64,000 nt of DNA from Zoroaster sp. YZ-2022 (Eukaryota > Echinodermata > Asteroidea > Forcipulatida > Zoroasteridae), in NCBI GenBank assembly GCA_029582265.1, contig CM055816.1:23957825-24021824 (forward strand), read 5' to 3'. The position numbers and the translations under genes are program-made. Each line of letters begins with the position of its first letter. The first letter of the stretch is position 1. Under the pieces are notes generated by a model. The model saw nothing but the letters and a program-made list of their open reading frames with translations, was not told the origin of the DNA and searched no databases. This document shows positions 46,451 through 59,150 of the stretch, one piece after another.

Positions 46451-47698
46451 TAGCATACATAATAGTTAATCTAAAACTGCCCTGTTGATCAATATTGACC
46501 CTTTAATTGTTGATGATGTGGACTAAAGCAGTAATACACATGGTTTCGATGTCAATGTAATGCGATAAAGAAAATTGGCCCTAAATCTTAGCTTTAAGTT
46601 AAAAAACACAAACCCAAAATAAATGTTTTCCAAGAGAGGTGAAATTTGTAAAACTTTGGAAGTTGCTTCCAAAGACGTATTTTCTCGGGAAAATGGAAGT
46701 CTAGGTGAATGTATTTATTCTTATTTCGTTGGTGCATTGTAACGGTTGTTTTATGTTGCTGTTCATCTTTAATTATTGTACTGCGTGTAATAACATGAGA
46801 ACTTATCAGGCTACGTCTGGTAGCAATCGTCAAACAGTCATAACAGTATTTTATTGGACGAGGCTTAGCGTTTCAAGAATCGCCTAAAAACGAGTACTAA
46901 GCTACCGATTCAGCAAGTCTATCACATTTTGTTTGAAATTTTCATATTTTTCCGTAAAAAAGGAAACATATAAATGAATTAGTCCCTCCAGATGGTACCG
47001 AAGCATTACCTGGCTAATGGACTAATATCCACACATCTTGGATATTTAACTCGTATTGAATGCTCGTATCCAATGCAGTTTTGGGTTATAGTCTGCTACA
47101 GGGTAAATAACAAGAGTGTGTGCTGCAGTGTGGAGGCCGGGATTAGACCATCCACATTTCTATTCCTACGCATATAAGTAGAAATAAATTTCGTCATATT
47201 CGGCATTCTTTTTCGATAAAATTAATTATTGCAACAGTTTAAGTTTTAAGAAAATATAATGGAGACACTTATTGAAACACTAAATTGGCTTGTCAAAAAG
47301 GCCTCAAATTTATTGATTTCATATCTCTCGTTGACAAATGATTTATATAACATTCGGTAGTTTTATTATCATATATTATTTGATATAATAACCGTTACAA
47401 GCACAACAATACCTAACAAAAACCGCTTAAAATTCAATAGTCTGTTCTCAGTAAGAGCTCAAACTTCTCATATATTATTTTACAAGCCGACTGTGGGTGG
47501 AAACACTTCATGGGCCATTTCAAGTCCAAAGACCTTAATGAGCCTTTTCAAGTTCAGGACTTTGACTTTTAATTCAGTAATTGAATGTTATTAAAATTCA
47601 AATTCAACATGCGATTGCAATTACGTCTCAAACCATTGGCGGATCGAGAGGGGGTGAAGTCAAGGGGGCATTTTATGTAATTTAACGACTTTGTAAAA
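46451..47698. other. No gene recognised
   Basis: AT-rich. No long frame with start and motif, and no repeat seen elsewhere in the window. Confidence 0.5.
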
Positions 47699-47798
47699 AT
47701 TTTTTTTTTTTTTTTTTAATGCAAGTTCGCCCCAAACAAGGCTAAAAGCCACTCTAGGTAAGGGGCTACAAGAAGAAATCATAGAAGATGAAAATAAC

Positions 47799-49820
47799 TC
47801 AGGAGGACTGAAGGTAGGAATTGATATTCCTCTTAAAACTGTCTAGATTATAGGATGTAGGGAAACATGCACCAGGCAAGGAGTTCCAAAGAGATGCAGT
47901 ACGTGGAAAAAAGCTGCTGGCATAGCTCATTGTTCTACATCTCGGCAAAGCTAGAGTGTACGGGTGAGAACAAGCAGAAAGCCTGGTCTCACGCTTAAAC
48001 ACCCTGATAGGAGGAACCAGATCGGACACACTGGTGGCACATTTGCCATGAAAATATCTGTAGAAAAGACAGAGGCTGGCTACAAACCTACGGTGAGAAA
48101 GAGGTTGTAACAATGATCCCAACTCTTCACCAACAAGATTAACAATACGCTTCTGCACTCTATCTAATAAAGATAAATGACAGGCAGAAGCTCCGGCCCA
48201 AATGTGACAACAGTACTCCATTAGGGGACGTATAGTTGTCTTATACAGGTAGAGAGTAGCATCAGGAGGTAAGAACTTCCGAGCTCGATAAAGACAACCA
48301 ACTCGCATGGAAGCACTCTTTGCAATGCCTGAGATATACCTCTCCCAACTGGCTTTATTGGAGATATCAAGTCCGAGAAGGCGAAAATCTGATACCTCAG
48401 GCAAAGTTAATGGACCCATATGAATGGATGGAAATGTATCATCTCTAGAGCGAGAAAGAGACAGTAGTTTAGTTTTCTTTGCGTTAAAGGTTACTAGCAA
48501 TCGTTCCCCACTTCAACACGCTCTCTAAATCATTATTCAGTGAGACACCCACCTCACAGCGAGAAGTGTTAGAAGAGTTAGGGAAACACAGTAGAGGGTT
48601 GAATCATCAGCATACATGGCGAGCTGAGACAAAACTTTATCGGGCAAATCGTTAATGTAGATAAGAAAGAGAGTAGGACCAAGTACCGAGCCCTGTGGAA
48701 CACCAGAATTGATAGAACGAGTAGGAGAAGATTGACCTCAAGGACAACCTTCAACTTGCGGTTGGAAAGGAAAGCAGAGATTATGGATAACATTCTGCCT
48801 GACACACCATATGACTGAAGCTTGTGGAGCAGGCCAGAATGCCATACCTTGTCGAAGGCCTTTGAGATGTCCAATGCTACAACACGAGCCTCACCCCTAC
48901 GATCTAATGCCCCATTAAAATGATCAGTAATTAGGAAAGCAGATCACCGGTTGATCGGGAATGGCGAAACCCATACTGGCAGTCAGTCAGAAGGTCATTG
49001 TCCTCCAGGTATCCAAGGAGCTGTTGGTTGACAAAGCATTCAAAGATCTTACTTATTATGGGAAGCAGACTAATAGGACGATAATTAGTAGACTCAGAAC
49101 GCTCACCAGCACCCTTAAAGACAGGGACAACAGATGCCACTTTCCAAGATGAAGGAAACACTGAGACTGCCAAGCACATATTGAATAGCTTGGCAAGAAT
49201 AGGTGAAAGTTCTGGGGAACACATTTTCAGAACAATTACAGGGATTCCGTCAGGGCCAGTAGCCTTGGAGGCATCCAAGGAATGAATAGTCCGGGCAATC
49301 TTCTTTGGTGTGATAATAGGCTTTGATACTACCGTGGCTGTACGGGATGGAAAGGCAGGAAGTGGATGCCCCTCATCATTAAGTGTGGAGTTGAATACAA
49401 AGTTGTCAGCAAAAGGTTTGCCTTATCTTGGGGAGAAGTAAGAACTTCGGGTCCATGAAAGAGAGGAGGAATGGAGGACTTGTTGCGGTTAAGTACACTA
49501 TTGGCAATCCGCCAAAAGTCCCTGGAACCAAGCCGTTGCGTTGAAATGGAACCAGCAATAGAGTTTGCATATTGCTGCTTAGCATCCTCTAAAACTCTCT
49601 TACATCGATTTCGAGCTTCATGGAAAAGACGCTTATTATCCAAAGTTCCTGAAAGATGATACTTCTTAAAAATGGTTACGATGGGCAATTGCTGCAGAAC
49701 AGGCTGGAGTGTACCAAGGTTGTGAATGGGCCCTGATCTGGTAGGTACGTGAGGGGATGTAAATCTCCATACCAGGGTTAATCCATTGGGATAACTCGTC
49801 TGCTGCCAAATCAGGACCAA
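47799..49820 (-). pseudogene. Retrotransposon reverse transcriptase, several frames
   Basis: Four frame pieces: a linker (49329-49820), fingers with KATGPDGIPVIVL, NYRPISLLPIISK and YGFRHSRSTGDLL (48931-49278), palm start DISKAFDKVWHSGLLHKL (48578-48874), and thumb plus tail (47799-48500) with LLGLDISNKASWERY and TASLWNSLPG. The catalytic YxDD region falls in the broken stretch around 48600, where the frame is shifted. Domain order is complete but the protein is dead. Confidence 0.87.
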
Positions 49821-49823
49821 GAC

Positions 49824-50512
49824 TTAAATACGATAACCAGGGCACATCAGCAAGAAAACATCGAAAACCATTCCAATCAGCCTTTCAAACTGAAAAACAG
49901 TACGATGAAAAGGCTGAAATGTAGTTGAAGGAGAAGAATATGAAACGGAAATAGAGACAATTGAGTGATCCGAGTTACCAATTGGAGGCAAGACCTTGGC
50001 GACACAGTCTTCTGGGTTAGAACACAAGAAGAGATCCAGCAGGTACCTACCATCGGAAGCACGATCCGGAATATGAGTAGGGGATGAAACGATCTGAGTA
50101 AGATCTTGGGAGATGGAAAAATTATATGTTGCAATACCAGGAATGTCAATATTACGAGAATGAATCAGCCACTCCTTGTGGTGAACATTGAAGTCACCAA
50201 ATACCATGACTTGAGCAGAAGGGTGCTGAGAAATAGCCGAATCAATGCTATCAGAGATAGCATCTAGCACTGCGCAGGATGATGATGAAGGTGAACGATA
50301 CAGAAAAAACAGGTAAGTAGTGGAATGGAGAAGCGAGAGGCGAAAGCACATGTATTCATGATTGTTACATTCCAAAGTGCTTTCACGGGCTAAGGGAAGA
50401 GTTTCTTTAACATAGACACCCAGACCATGTGATGGAGGGTGGTCAAGGCGTTTCCCACTTTTATGACGGCGTGCCCCTTTATGCCGTGTGACGAGTGTCT
50501 TTGAAAAAATCC
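49824..50512 (-). pseudogene. Retrotransposon APE-type endonuclease
   Basis: One open frame carries the APE blocks GLGVYVKETL, FLYRSPSSSS, VMVFGDFNVHHKEWL, LDLFLCSNPED and IGNSDHSIVSISV in the right order. The catalytic Asp/Asn (GDFN) and the final SDH are kept. The first catalytic Asn and Glu blocks are missing because the 5' end is truncated. The 20 codons before about 50512 come from the adjoining tRNA-like sequence and are not part of the enzyme. Confidence 0.85.
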
Positions 50513-50516
50513 AAAG

Positions 50517-50575
50517 GCGACTGGGGCGGGTTTCGAATCCATGACCTCCTGCACTGAAAGCACTGAGCAAAGTGC
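50517..50575 (-). repeat. tRNA-like box, related to 8744-8800
   Basis: On the minus strand: TGCAGGAGGTCATGGATTCG then AAACCCGCCCCAG. The same backbone as at 8744 with a degraded B box. It directly precedes the 5'-truncated retrotransposon. Confidence 0.5.
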
Positions 50576-50699
50576 TTCATATACATAGTACGTCAGTGTA
50601 AGGGTAAAATCAAATTATCACCCGATGTAAGAGTTAATTAATATACACATCTCGCAGTACCTGCTGCTATGGGATTCTAGCCATGCCAATCGCCATCGG

Positions 50700-50890
50700 A
50701 CAAGCTCGGTGGTCAAGATGTTAAGACGTCTGCACTAGTAAGCATGAAGTCTTGGGTTCGAATCCCGCCTGAATCACCTGTGGGTTTTTTCACATACACT
50801 CGGAAAGCATTGAGAATACAGAGAGTCCATGAGCCAGGGATTGAAAACTAATTTGCTGTTATCTGGAGGGACTAAATCTGTCATATGTTT
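50700..50890 (+). repeat. tRNA-derived SINE candidate
   Basis: Starts with a tRNA-like head: GGTGGTCAAGATG (A-box region, 50709-50721) and a perfect B box GGTTCGAATCC (50755-50765) flanked by GGG/CCC stem bases. The tail (CACATACACTCGGAAAGCATT and beyond) is unrelated to a tRNA. No CCA or intact acceptor stem. Boundaries are approximate. Confidence 0.55.
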
Positions 50891-51600
50891 TCTGCTTGCA
50901 AAACATCTATTAATTACAAAAGCTATGACAGCCCTACTGAAACGGTAGCTTATTGTTAGTTTTCAAACGATTGTCGCTGTTTAATTTGAAAAAGTTCAAC
51001 CTCGTTCAGTAAACCACTCATACGACTGTTTAATGATGGCAATAATGGAAGTAGCATAAAAAGGTTCCGCTTTTCACTGCAGTAAAATAATTAAGCTAAA
51101 TGGCTTATATCAAACTGCCGTTGTACATCATGGTGTGTATGATTTCAACAAAAGAACTAACGACCGGAGCAGTCATCAATGAAGCATTGGACATTTTTCT
51201 CTTTAAATTCTGTTTGTGAGGTACATATTTCATAGTTTTATAATATAAACTTGTTTTAATGGATTAAATGATGATATTTTAGCGTTTTGATACATAACGC
51301 CCTTATTTAGGACCGTATTTTGTAACCCCTAAATATTGTTTTGAAGTTTTTATGCAAGGGTATTAATTTCACCCAAAATTAAAACAAAAATTTGACTAAT
51401 TCAAAAGGGAATAGATTTGGAAGATATCTATATAAATTTTCTAAAATTGAATGGAGAATAAACAATGTGTCCAAAGTATTCCTTTACCTCAGGATGAACA
51501 TCTGGGTGTGCCACACGCTCCTTCTTGTATGTACCGCCTGCACCGTCCTGAATTCTCCCTAAGACAACAGATTATGTTTCCTTTTGTTTTGTGATGATCA
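50891..51600. other. No gene recognised
   Basis: AT-rich. No frame or repeat of note. Confidence 0.5.
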
Positions 51601-51612
51601 AAAAGAAATGGT

Positions 51613-52050
51613 AGATGGGGCGGGGGAGGGGAGGGGAAGGGCATGTGTCCCTTTATATCATCATACATGTTATTTTACCATTTATTATTTAGGCGTCCCT
51701 CCCGTTTCTTGAGTCTCAAACCATTGGTGGATGGCGGGGGAGGAGGGGACGTATCCTTTATATCATCAAACAGGTTATTTTACCATTTATTATTTAGGCG
51801 TCCCTCCTTTGTTTCTTGAGTCTCAAACCATTGGTGGATGGCGGGGGAGGGGGAAGTGTTCCTTTTTATCATCATACATGTTATTTTATACCATTCATTA
51901 TTTAGGCGTCCCCCGTTTCTTGAGTCTCAAACCATTGATGGATGGCGGGAGGGGGGAGGGGGGAGGGGGACGTGTTCCTTTATATCATCATACATGTTAT
52001 TTTACCATTCATTATTTAGGCGTCCCCCCCCCCCGCCGTTTCTTGCAGTG
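51613..52050. repeat. Tandem repeat, unit about 108 bp, four copies
   Basis: TTATTTAGGCGTCCC recurs near 51685, 51790, 51898 and 52012 (spacings about 105, 108 and 114). Each copy has a G-rich tract and TTTCTTGAGTCTCAAACCAT. Open frames across it simply repeat with the units. Confidence 0.9.
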
Positions 52051-52542
52051 TACCCTTCCTTTGCCGTATTCACCCCTTTCATTTACCCATGAAAGCTATT
52101 GTACACTATTGGTAATCTTAGTGAAAAGACAAGTTTGATTAGAGTTTTATATAAAGCTTGATGTAAAATATCAATAATCAAAAAGATGATCATTGTCAAA
52201 GAAGCTTGAACTATACATTTCTGAAGAGCTGTCCTTTTAGTTACATCAGTCTCAGAAATTATTGTGTGGAACTGTTTGAGGTAAAAGCTTAACAGGTTAA
52301 ACAAGTCTCTGGTTTCTGGTCTCCGCACGCGTCATCTCAGACATGCGCGTCGGCATTTTTAATTGCTGGATCAAGGATCAATTGGATTTCTGCCGTGATG
52401 TGTTCAACGACTTTTTCACAAAGGGGTATAAACGTTTGCCTGATTTGTGAGGTCTCTCTTAGCCACCATACTTTGTATATGGGAAATGTGGTCTGGTTCC
52501 AATAACCGCATACATGTATTTCACTGGTTGGCAATAAATACA

Positions 52543-52577
<35 letters not shown>

Positions 52578-52700
52578 ATATCATCAGATCCTCTTTAAAG
52601 GCACAATTAGTGCGTTTATTCGTGGATTCATGTTGTGCATTAGTTGGCAGATCGGTGTAGCCAGCGGGCAAGTTATCAGATTGTACCGTGTTTCTCCCTT
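52051..52700. other. No gene; (AAAT)n microsatellite and R2-like scrap
   Basis: (AAAT)n lies at about 52538-52580. Two scraps near 52305-52330 and 52448-52500 resemble the GTCTCCAGTTTCTGGTC and AGAGAGGCC parts of R2 in rearranged order. Confidence 0.55.
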
Positions 52701-54782
52701 TCATTTACCCTACAGCTTGGATTCACACTGTCTTCAGCTAATACACCATTACAATCATTGAACACTCATTTACCCTACAGCTTGGATTCACACTGTCTTC
52801 AGCTAATACACCATTACAATCATTGAACACTCATTTACCCTACAGCTTGGATTCACACTGTCTTCAGCCAATACACCATTACAATCAGTGAACACTCATT
52901 TACCCTACAGCTTGGATTCACACTGTCTTCAGCCAATACACCATTACAATCATTGAACACTCATTTACCCTACAGCTTGGATTCACACTGTCTTCAGCCA
53001 ATACACCATTACAATCATTGAACACTCATTTACCCTACAGCTTGGATTCACACTGTCTTCAGCCAATACACCATTACAATAATTGAACACTCATTTACCC
53101 TACAGCTTGGATTCACACTGTCTTCAGCTAATACACCATTACAATCATTGAACACTCATTTACCCTACAGCTTGGATTCACACTGTCTTCAGCCAATACA
53201 CCATTACAATCAGTGAACACTCATTTACCCTACAGCTTGGATTCACACTGTCTTCAGCTAATACACCATTACAATCATTGAACACTCATTTACCCTACAG
53301 CTTGGATTCACACTGTCTTCAGCTAATACACCATTACAATCATTGAACACTCATTTACCCTACAGCTTGGATTCACACTGTCTTCAGCCAATACACCATT
53401 ACAATCATTGAACACTCATTTACCCTACAGCTTGGATTCACACTGTCTTCAGCCAATACACCATTACAATCATTGAACACTCATTTACCCTACAGCTTGG
53501 ATTCACACTGTCTTCAGCCAATACACCATTACAATCATTGAACACTCATTTACCCTACAGCTTGGATTCACACTGTCTTCAGCTAATACACCATTACAAT
53601 CATTGAACACTCATTTACCCTACAGCTTGGATTCACACTGTCTTCAGCCAATACACCATTACAATCATTGAACACTCATTTACCCTACAGCTTGGATTCA
53701 CACTGTCTTCAGCCAATACACCATTACAATCATTGAACACTCATTTACCCTACAGCTTGGATTCACACTGTCTTCAGCTAATACACCATTACAATCATTG
53801 AACACTCATTTACCCTACAGCTTGGATTCACACTGTCTTCAGCCAATACACCATTACAATCATTGAACACTCATTTACCCTACAGCTTGGATTCACACTG
53901 TCTTCAGCCAATACACCATTACAATCATTGAACACTCATTTACCCTACAGCTTGGATTCACACTGTCTTCAGCTAATACACCATTACAATCATTGAACAC
54001 TCATTTACCCTACAGCTTGGATTCACACTGTCTTCAGCCAATACACCATTACAATCATTGAACACTCATTTACCCTACAGCTTGGATTCACACTGTCTTC
54101 AGCCAATACACCATTACAATCATTGAACACTCATTTACCCTACAGCTTGGATTCACACTGTCTTCAGCTAATACACCATTACAATCATTGAACACTCATT
54201 TACCCTACAGCTTGGATTCACACTGTCTTCAGCTAATACACCATTACAATCATTGAACACTCATTTACCCTACAGCTTGGATTCACACTGTCTTCAGCCA
54301 ATACACCATTACAATCATTGAACACTCATTTACCCTACAGCTTGGATTCACACTGTCTTCAGCCAATACACCATTACAATCATTGAACACTCATTTACCC
54401 TACAGCTTGGATTCACACTGTCTTCAGCTAATACATCATTACAATCATTGAACACTCATTTACCTTACAGCTTGGATTCACACTGTCTTCAGCTAATACA
54501 CCATTACAATCATTGAACACTCATTTACCCTACAGCTTGGATTCACACTGTCTTCAGCTAATACACCATTACAATCATTGAACACTCATTTACCCTACAG
54601 CTTGGATTCACACTGTCTTCAGCTAATACACCATTACAATCATTGAACACTCATTTACCCTACAGCTTGGATTCACACTGTCTTCAGCTAATACACCATT
54701 ACAATCATTGAACACTCATTTACCCTACAGCTTGGATTCACACTGTCTTCAGCTAATACACCATTACAATCATTGAACACTC
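52701..54782. repeat. 65-bp satellite, about 32 uniform copies
   Basis: Unit starts TCATTTACCCTACAGCTTGG and continues through CACTGTCTTCAGCTAATACA and CCATTACAATCATTGAACAC. Copies differ at only a few sites, mainly GCTAAT versus GCCAAT, CATTG versus CAGTG (copies 3 and 8) and AATTG (copy 6). Because 65 is not a multiple of three and frames stop inside units, it is not coding. The array ends abruptly at CACTCCTGGCATTC. Confidence 0.95.
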
Positions 54783-55880
54783 CTGGCATTCTAAAGAGAA
54801 ATAAATTAGAATTGCTATTTTGGGGGTCACCAAGTAATAAACTTAAATAAACACAAAACGAACTAGAGCTTAAGTGTTGGTTAGAACAAACACACGGTGT
54901 TCGAGTCAACTTCCGGTTCAATCAAATTATCATCGATGATGTCAATATCATATTGTGCAAGGGTTTATCATCTTTTATAATAACAATATCAATTTCATAT
55001 TCAAAAGACATATCAATTTTGCGTTAGAATGTGTTGAATTTGAACTTCCTGTTTGGACAGGAAGTAAAGGTCACATTAGGTGGTTTGAATTATATGACCT
55101 CCTCATGATTATGAAAAAATAACAAATTTGTCAACTTGTACATTAAATTGAAGCTATGAGATATGACCTTTTAAAATTTGTAAAAATCGTTACTTCGTGT
55201 GCCACTAATTGGACCATTGGCAAGCATTTATGGTAACTCATTTCACAAGAATTACAAGCTATTAATGTAAGGAATTCAATTGTGTTTTTTGTTTTCTAAT
55301 AGGTCATTTAGTTCTTGAGATATTGGCTGTTGAACTTGGAAATGTTGTGAGATTTAAGCAGTAAATTAGAAATTAACAAGTGTGACTTGGAACACAATGT
55401 TTTTTATTTTAAATATTGATACTAGCCCAACACATGCTTTTCAAAAACCATGCTAGATGATAAATCAACATTAAAAATCACTCATATGAAAATAGTTTGC
55501 CAGGGTTGTAGGTAGCCAGATCAACCTATTCAACGTTATTATGGGCATAAAGTCACGAAGTTGATTTAGGGTAGAAGGGGACTACATGTATAGTAACTGG
55601 ATTAAACTTGGCTGCAAATTCAAAGAGCAGGAAGTGTGGGTTAAATTGTTTGGAGGAGTTGGGGGTTACTGAAGACACTGAAGCATGGAAGACCATATAA
55701 ATATTTCCCCTTTCCTTTCCTTCAGCTAATTAGCCTTTCATTAGAAAACAAGTTTATAACTACTACATGATAAAGTTGGAAGAAAGCTTGCATCCGTGCT
55801 TTCCATCTTCCACTGCCCCCCGCAGAAGAGTTTTTGTCAAAAAGTTAATAATTCCCAATTCAAACAAAATTAAATGTAAT
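54783..55880. other. No gene recognised
   Basis: AT-rich. Contains a short inverted word around 55047-55067 (AACTTCCTGTTTGGACAGGAAGT). No coding evidence. Confidence 0.45.
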
Positions 55881-57290
55881 TATATCCACTGGATCAAATC
55901 TGATAATTGGTTGCCCTTTTCACTTTGTTTATGGAAATACCTTTCAATTTTAGATTTAAATGAAGCCAACATTGGTATTTATCTCTTGGTATTAAGTCTT
56001 GTACAAAAATAAATTTAATCTTTATTTATAATATACTTCACTTTCAGGTTAAGTTTATAACAAAAATATAATGATAAATTGACAATGATAGTGACACTGT
56101 AATCAAGCATCTCCTTATTGTGACATGCTTATAAACTGTCTTTGTTTTCACCTATACTGCAAATAATTTAAAAATAATTTATAAAATTTGAAAACAAATT
56201 CTACATTGATTTTTACATTTTCAAGGTTGTACACATGATTGGCAAAATGTCTGTAGCTGCATCCATACTACAGAATTACAACCTAAAGATCAGATGCCAT
56301 TTTGTACATAAATTGTTAGACTTGAAATAATCAAAGAGTTGTATGGGTGCTTGTAAATTGCTAATAAAGCAATGAAATACATATTTATTTTAACTGTCTG
56401 TTGGGTTTCATGACTTGATTTTTGTGGTTACACACTTCCCTCCCCACAATCAATTGAAACCACTTTGTTGACCTGTTTAACCTACATGTACTTGTAACCA
56501 ATCTAGAAATGAGTGTACGTGGTCTTACACATGTAACAAGTGAAATGACTTCAGTGTAAATGAACCCAACCATGATCCTTTGTTGACAAGAAAACGGAAT
56601 ATATATCCACTGGATCAAATCTGATAATTGGATGCCATTTTCACTTTGTTTATGGAAAAACCTTTCAATTTTAGATTTAAATGAAGCCAATATTGGTATT
56701 TATCTCTTGGTATTAAGTCTTGTACAAAAATAAATTTAATCTTTATTTATAATATACTTCACTTTCAGGTTAAGTTTATAACAAAAATATAATGATAAAT
56801 TGACAATGATAGTGACACTGTAACCAAGCATCTCCTTATTGTGACATGCTTATAAACTGTCTTTGTTTTCACCTATACCGCAAATAATTAAAAAATTATT
56901 TATAAAATTTGAAAACAAATTATACATTGATTTTTAACTTTTCAAGGTTGTACACATGATTGGCAAAATGTCTGTAAAGATCAGATGCCATTTTGTACAT
57001 AAATTGTTAGACATTGAAATAATCAAAGAGTTGTATGGATGTTTGTAAATTGCTAATAAAGCAATGAAATACATATTTATTTTAACTGTCTGTTGGGTTT
57101 CATAACTTGACTTTTGTGGTTACACACTTCCCTCCCCCACAATTGAAACCACTTTGTTGACCTGTTTAACCTAATTGTAAACAATCTAGAAATGAGTGTA
57201 CATGGTCTTACACATGTAACAAGTGAAATGACTTCAGTGTAAATGAACCCAACCATGATCCTTTGTTGATAAGAAAACAGAATCAACCTG
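55881..57290. repeat. Direct tandem duplication of about 0.7 kb
   Basis: About 55881-56597 and 56599-57290 are copies of each other, from ATCCACTGGATCAAATCTGA through TTGTACACATGATTGGCAAA to CCCAACCATGATCCTTTGTT. Differences include small deletions in copy 2 (for example near 56978 and 57170). Minus-strand frames at 56385 and 57077 exist in both copies but are frame-broken between them, so they are not called. Confidence 0.85.
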
Positions 57291-57559
57291 CATTTATAAT
57301 AAATGTACGCTCTGTATGTACGATTTAGTGACAGTTCAGAATGGGTGACATTCAGGGGTTGTCATTGGAATCGGTAATTTTAGAATAAAATGTCTGCCCC
57401 TCCCCAAGTTCTTGGTGATGGCATGTACTGCCACTGGTGATGAACCAACACATTTGGGTTTTTTCCTAAAATTCTTTGGTCTATCATTGCAGCACTATAG
57501 AATCCAAGAACTAGGGAAGGGGAGGGGCAAACAAGCAATACAAGTATAAGGGGGCCCAA

Positions 57560-59000
57560 ATTACCAATTCCATTGACTGACGACTGGTGCTTCATTATGT
57601 CGAAAATCACACCCAGCATCAATTCTGCATAGCTGAAGTTGCAAGATGTTTCTGTCCTTTCTAAAAAAAGATTTAAGATTGAAAATAGGAGTAAGGGCTT
57701 AGATTTAAATAAATGTTGTTTAACTGACATGGATTGGAAAGGTGGTTATCAGATACACCCCTTCTCTTGGACTGAAATGCCAGTACTGCTATAGCAAAAA
57801 ATAATAACAAATTATACTAAACCTTAATTTTTGGTAATAAACAACCATTAAAACTAAATGAAATGTTCATCATTGGTATGAAGACCCTTCTCAAACGATC
57901 TGTTAACATAAGACGTTAAACCATACCAAGATTGTTGATGACTTGAACAGTTACGATACTGCATTTGGATGTGGTGTCAACGCCGTGTTGGGGTACTGTT
58001 GGCTGGAACTCAGTCTGAGCCATGATACATCGGAGTCAACATGCTGTAAAAATAATAGTTAAGTTTTATGGAAGTACATGGAATAAAGTATTTGAAATTT
58101 CTGAGAAGTTCTAATTTATGTGAATGAGGAAAATAATATGTCACAGTGAACATGCTGAAAAAATAATAGGAAGGTTTTATAAGTACATGGACCAAGAATA
58201 AAGTATTTGAAAATTCAGAGAAGTTCTAATTTATGGGAATGGGGAAAATAGTGTATAATTTTAGAGTAGCTGGACCATTGAAATTGAAAAGGGCATTGGT
58301 TTGTTTTCAAAATTGCAAACAATTATTCTTGACAATGTGTAATAAATTAAAGAAATGTTCTCGCACGAAACTCTCATCAAAAGAGAAAGGTATTTAAGGA
58401 AATTGCAGAGTCTCATATACTCATATAATTTCATGTGATTGTGATGTGATGTGAGTGATGTCTGAGAGAGGCCTCGGGGAGCAGGACCTACACAAGTACA
58501 TGTATTGTGTCATGAATATTGTGCATTTTTCCTGTGAAATAATTGTCTATGTAAGTTTATTTGTATCTGAGAAGGGTACAAAATTAAGGAAAAGTGCAGT
58601 AAACAATCGCTAGGCTACTTATTTAATTTGTGCACAAACTGAAGATTTTTGGAGAAAACAAAAATTACAAAATATATGGCATAAAATTTCTACTGAATAA
58701 TTGCCATAACCTTAACAACTGAATTTGCCTATCCTTATTTATATTCTAAATACATTTTGGTGACATATTTTGTTAGTTGTTTACTGTCCAAAGTATGTTC
58801 ACGTAGGCCTAACTAACGTTAGTCATGTTAGTTAAACAGGCACAATGCAACGACGAATGGACAGCTTAAAAAATGGTTTTTCTTGTATAAAAACACGAAG
58901 ATAAATACAGGAAATCCTCTTAAAAAGTAACTTCAAAGATACTTACTCTTTATGACGGTGTTGGCAATCCATTTTTACAGCCTAAAAAAATGACGTTTGG
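57560..59000 (-). CDS. Probable spliced host gene, 5' exons (tentative)
   Basis: A likely non-coding first exon ends near 58949 at the donor GTAAGTATC. The next exon begins at 58040 after TTATTTTTACAG. Its ATG at 58023 opens MAQTEFQPTVPQHGVDTTSK and the frame runs to a possible donor (GGTATGG near 57930). A possible third exon starts after CAACTTCAG near 57633 with YAELMLGVIFDIMKHQSS, followed by hydrophobic residues, so the protein may be a small multi-pass membrane protein. I do not recognise the family with confidence. Later exons are not identified. All splice choices are inference. Confidence 0.35.
58035..58258. repeat. Tandem duplication of about 112 bp
   Basis: CATGCTG..AAAATAATAG through GAAGTTCTAATTTATG occurs at about 58038-58130 and again at about 58150-58245. 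Both copies contain an acceptor-like TTTTTACAG or TTTTTTCAG on the minus strand, so the exon boundary above could be ambiguous. Confidence 0.8.
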
Positions 59001-59150
59001 GCCATGGGCACCACACGTACACACGCAAACTGCGTCGATATAGACATGCAGCTCCATTGTAACCAAATATCGTGTACTACACGATATTTGGTTACAGCTA
59101 CATGTACAATCGATATCGACGCTGTGTGCGTGTGTTGTGCTAATGGCCCA
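58998..59150. repeat. 153-bp palindrome with perfect 19-bp core
   Basis: Core TGTAACCAAATATCGTGTA (59058-59076), one base, then the exact complement (59078-59096). Looser symmetry extends outwards to TGGGCCAT at 58998 and ATGGCCCA at 59150, with CACACGTACACACGC against GCGTGTGTTGTG on the other side. Could be a folded MITE or a palindromic control region next to the minus-strand gene start. Confidence 0.85.

Larger units (their letters stand above)
47699..50515 (-). mobile_element. Jockey/CR1-group non-LTR retrotransposon, minus strand, poly-A tail
   Basis: Read on the minus strand it runs endonuclease, linker, reverse transcriptase, then a short 3' UTR ending in poly-A (the T-run at 47700-47718). 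The 5' end near 50515 abuts a tRNA-like sequence and lacks an ORF1, so it is 5'-truncated. Frames break several times. The poly-A tail and RT motifs favour the Jockey side of the group over CR1; clade assignment needs a tree. Confidence 0.85.

Noticed and set aside
51731..52138. 135-codon frame with repeated YLGVP motif
   Set aside because: It follows the 108-bp tandem repeat exactly and has no other support.
52701..54782. CRISPR array
   Set aside because: The whole 65-bp unit is conserved with no unique spacers, and the genome is animal. It is a satellite.
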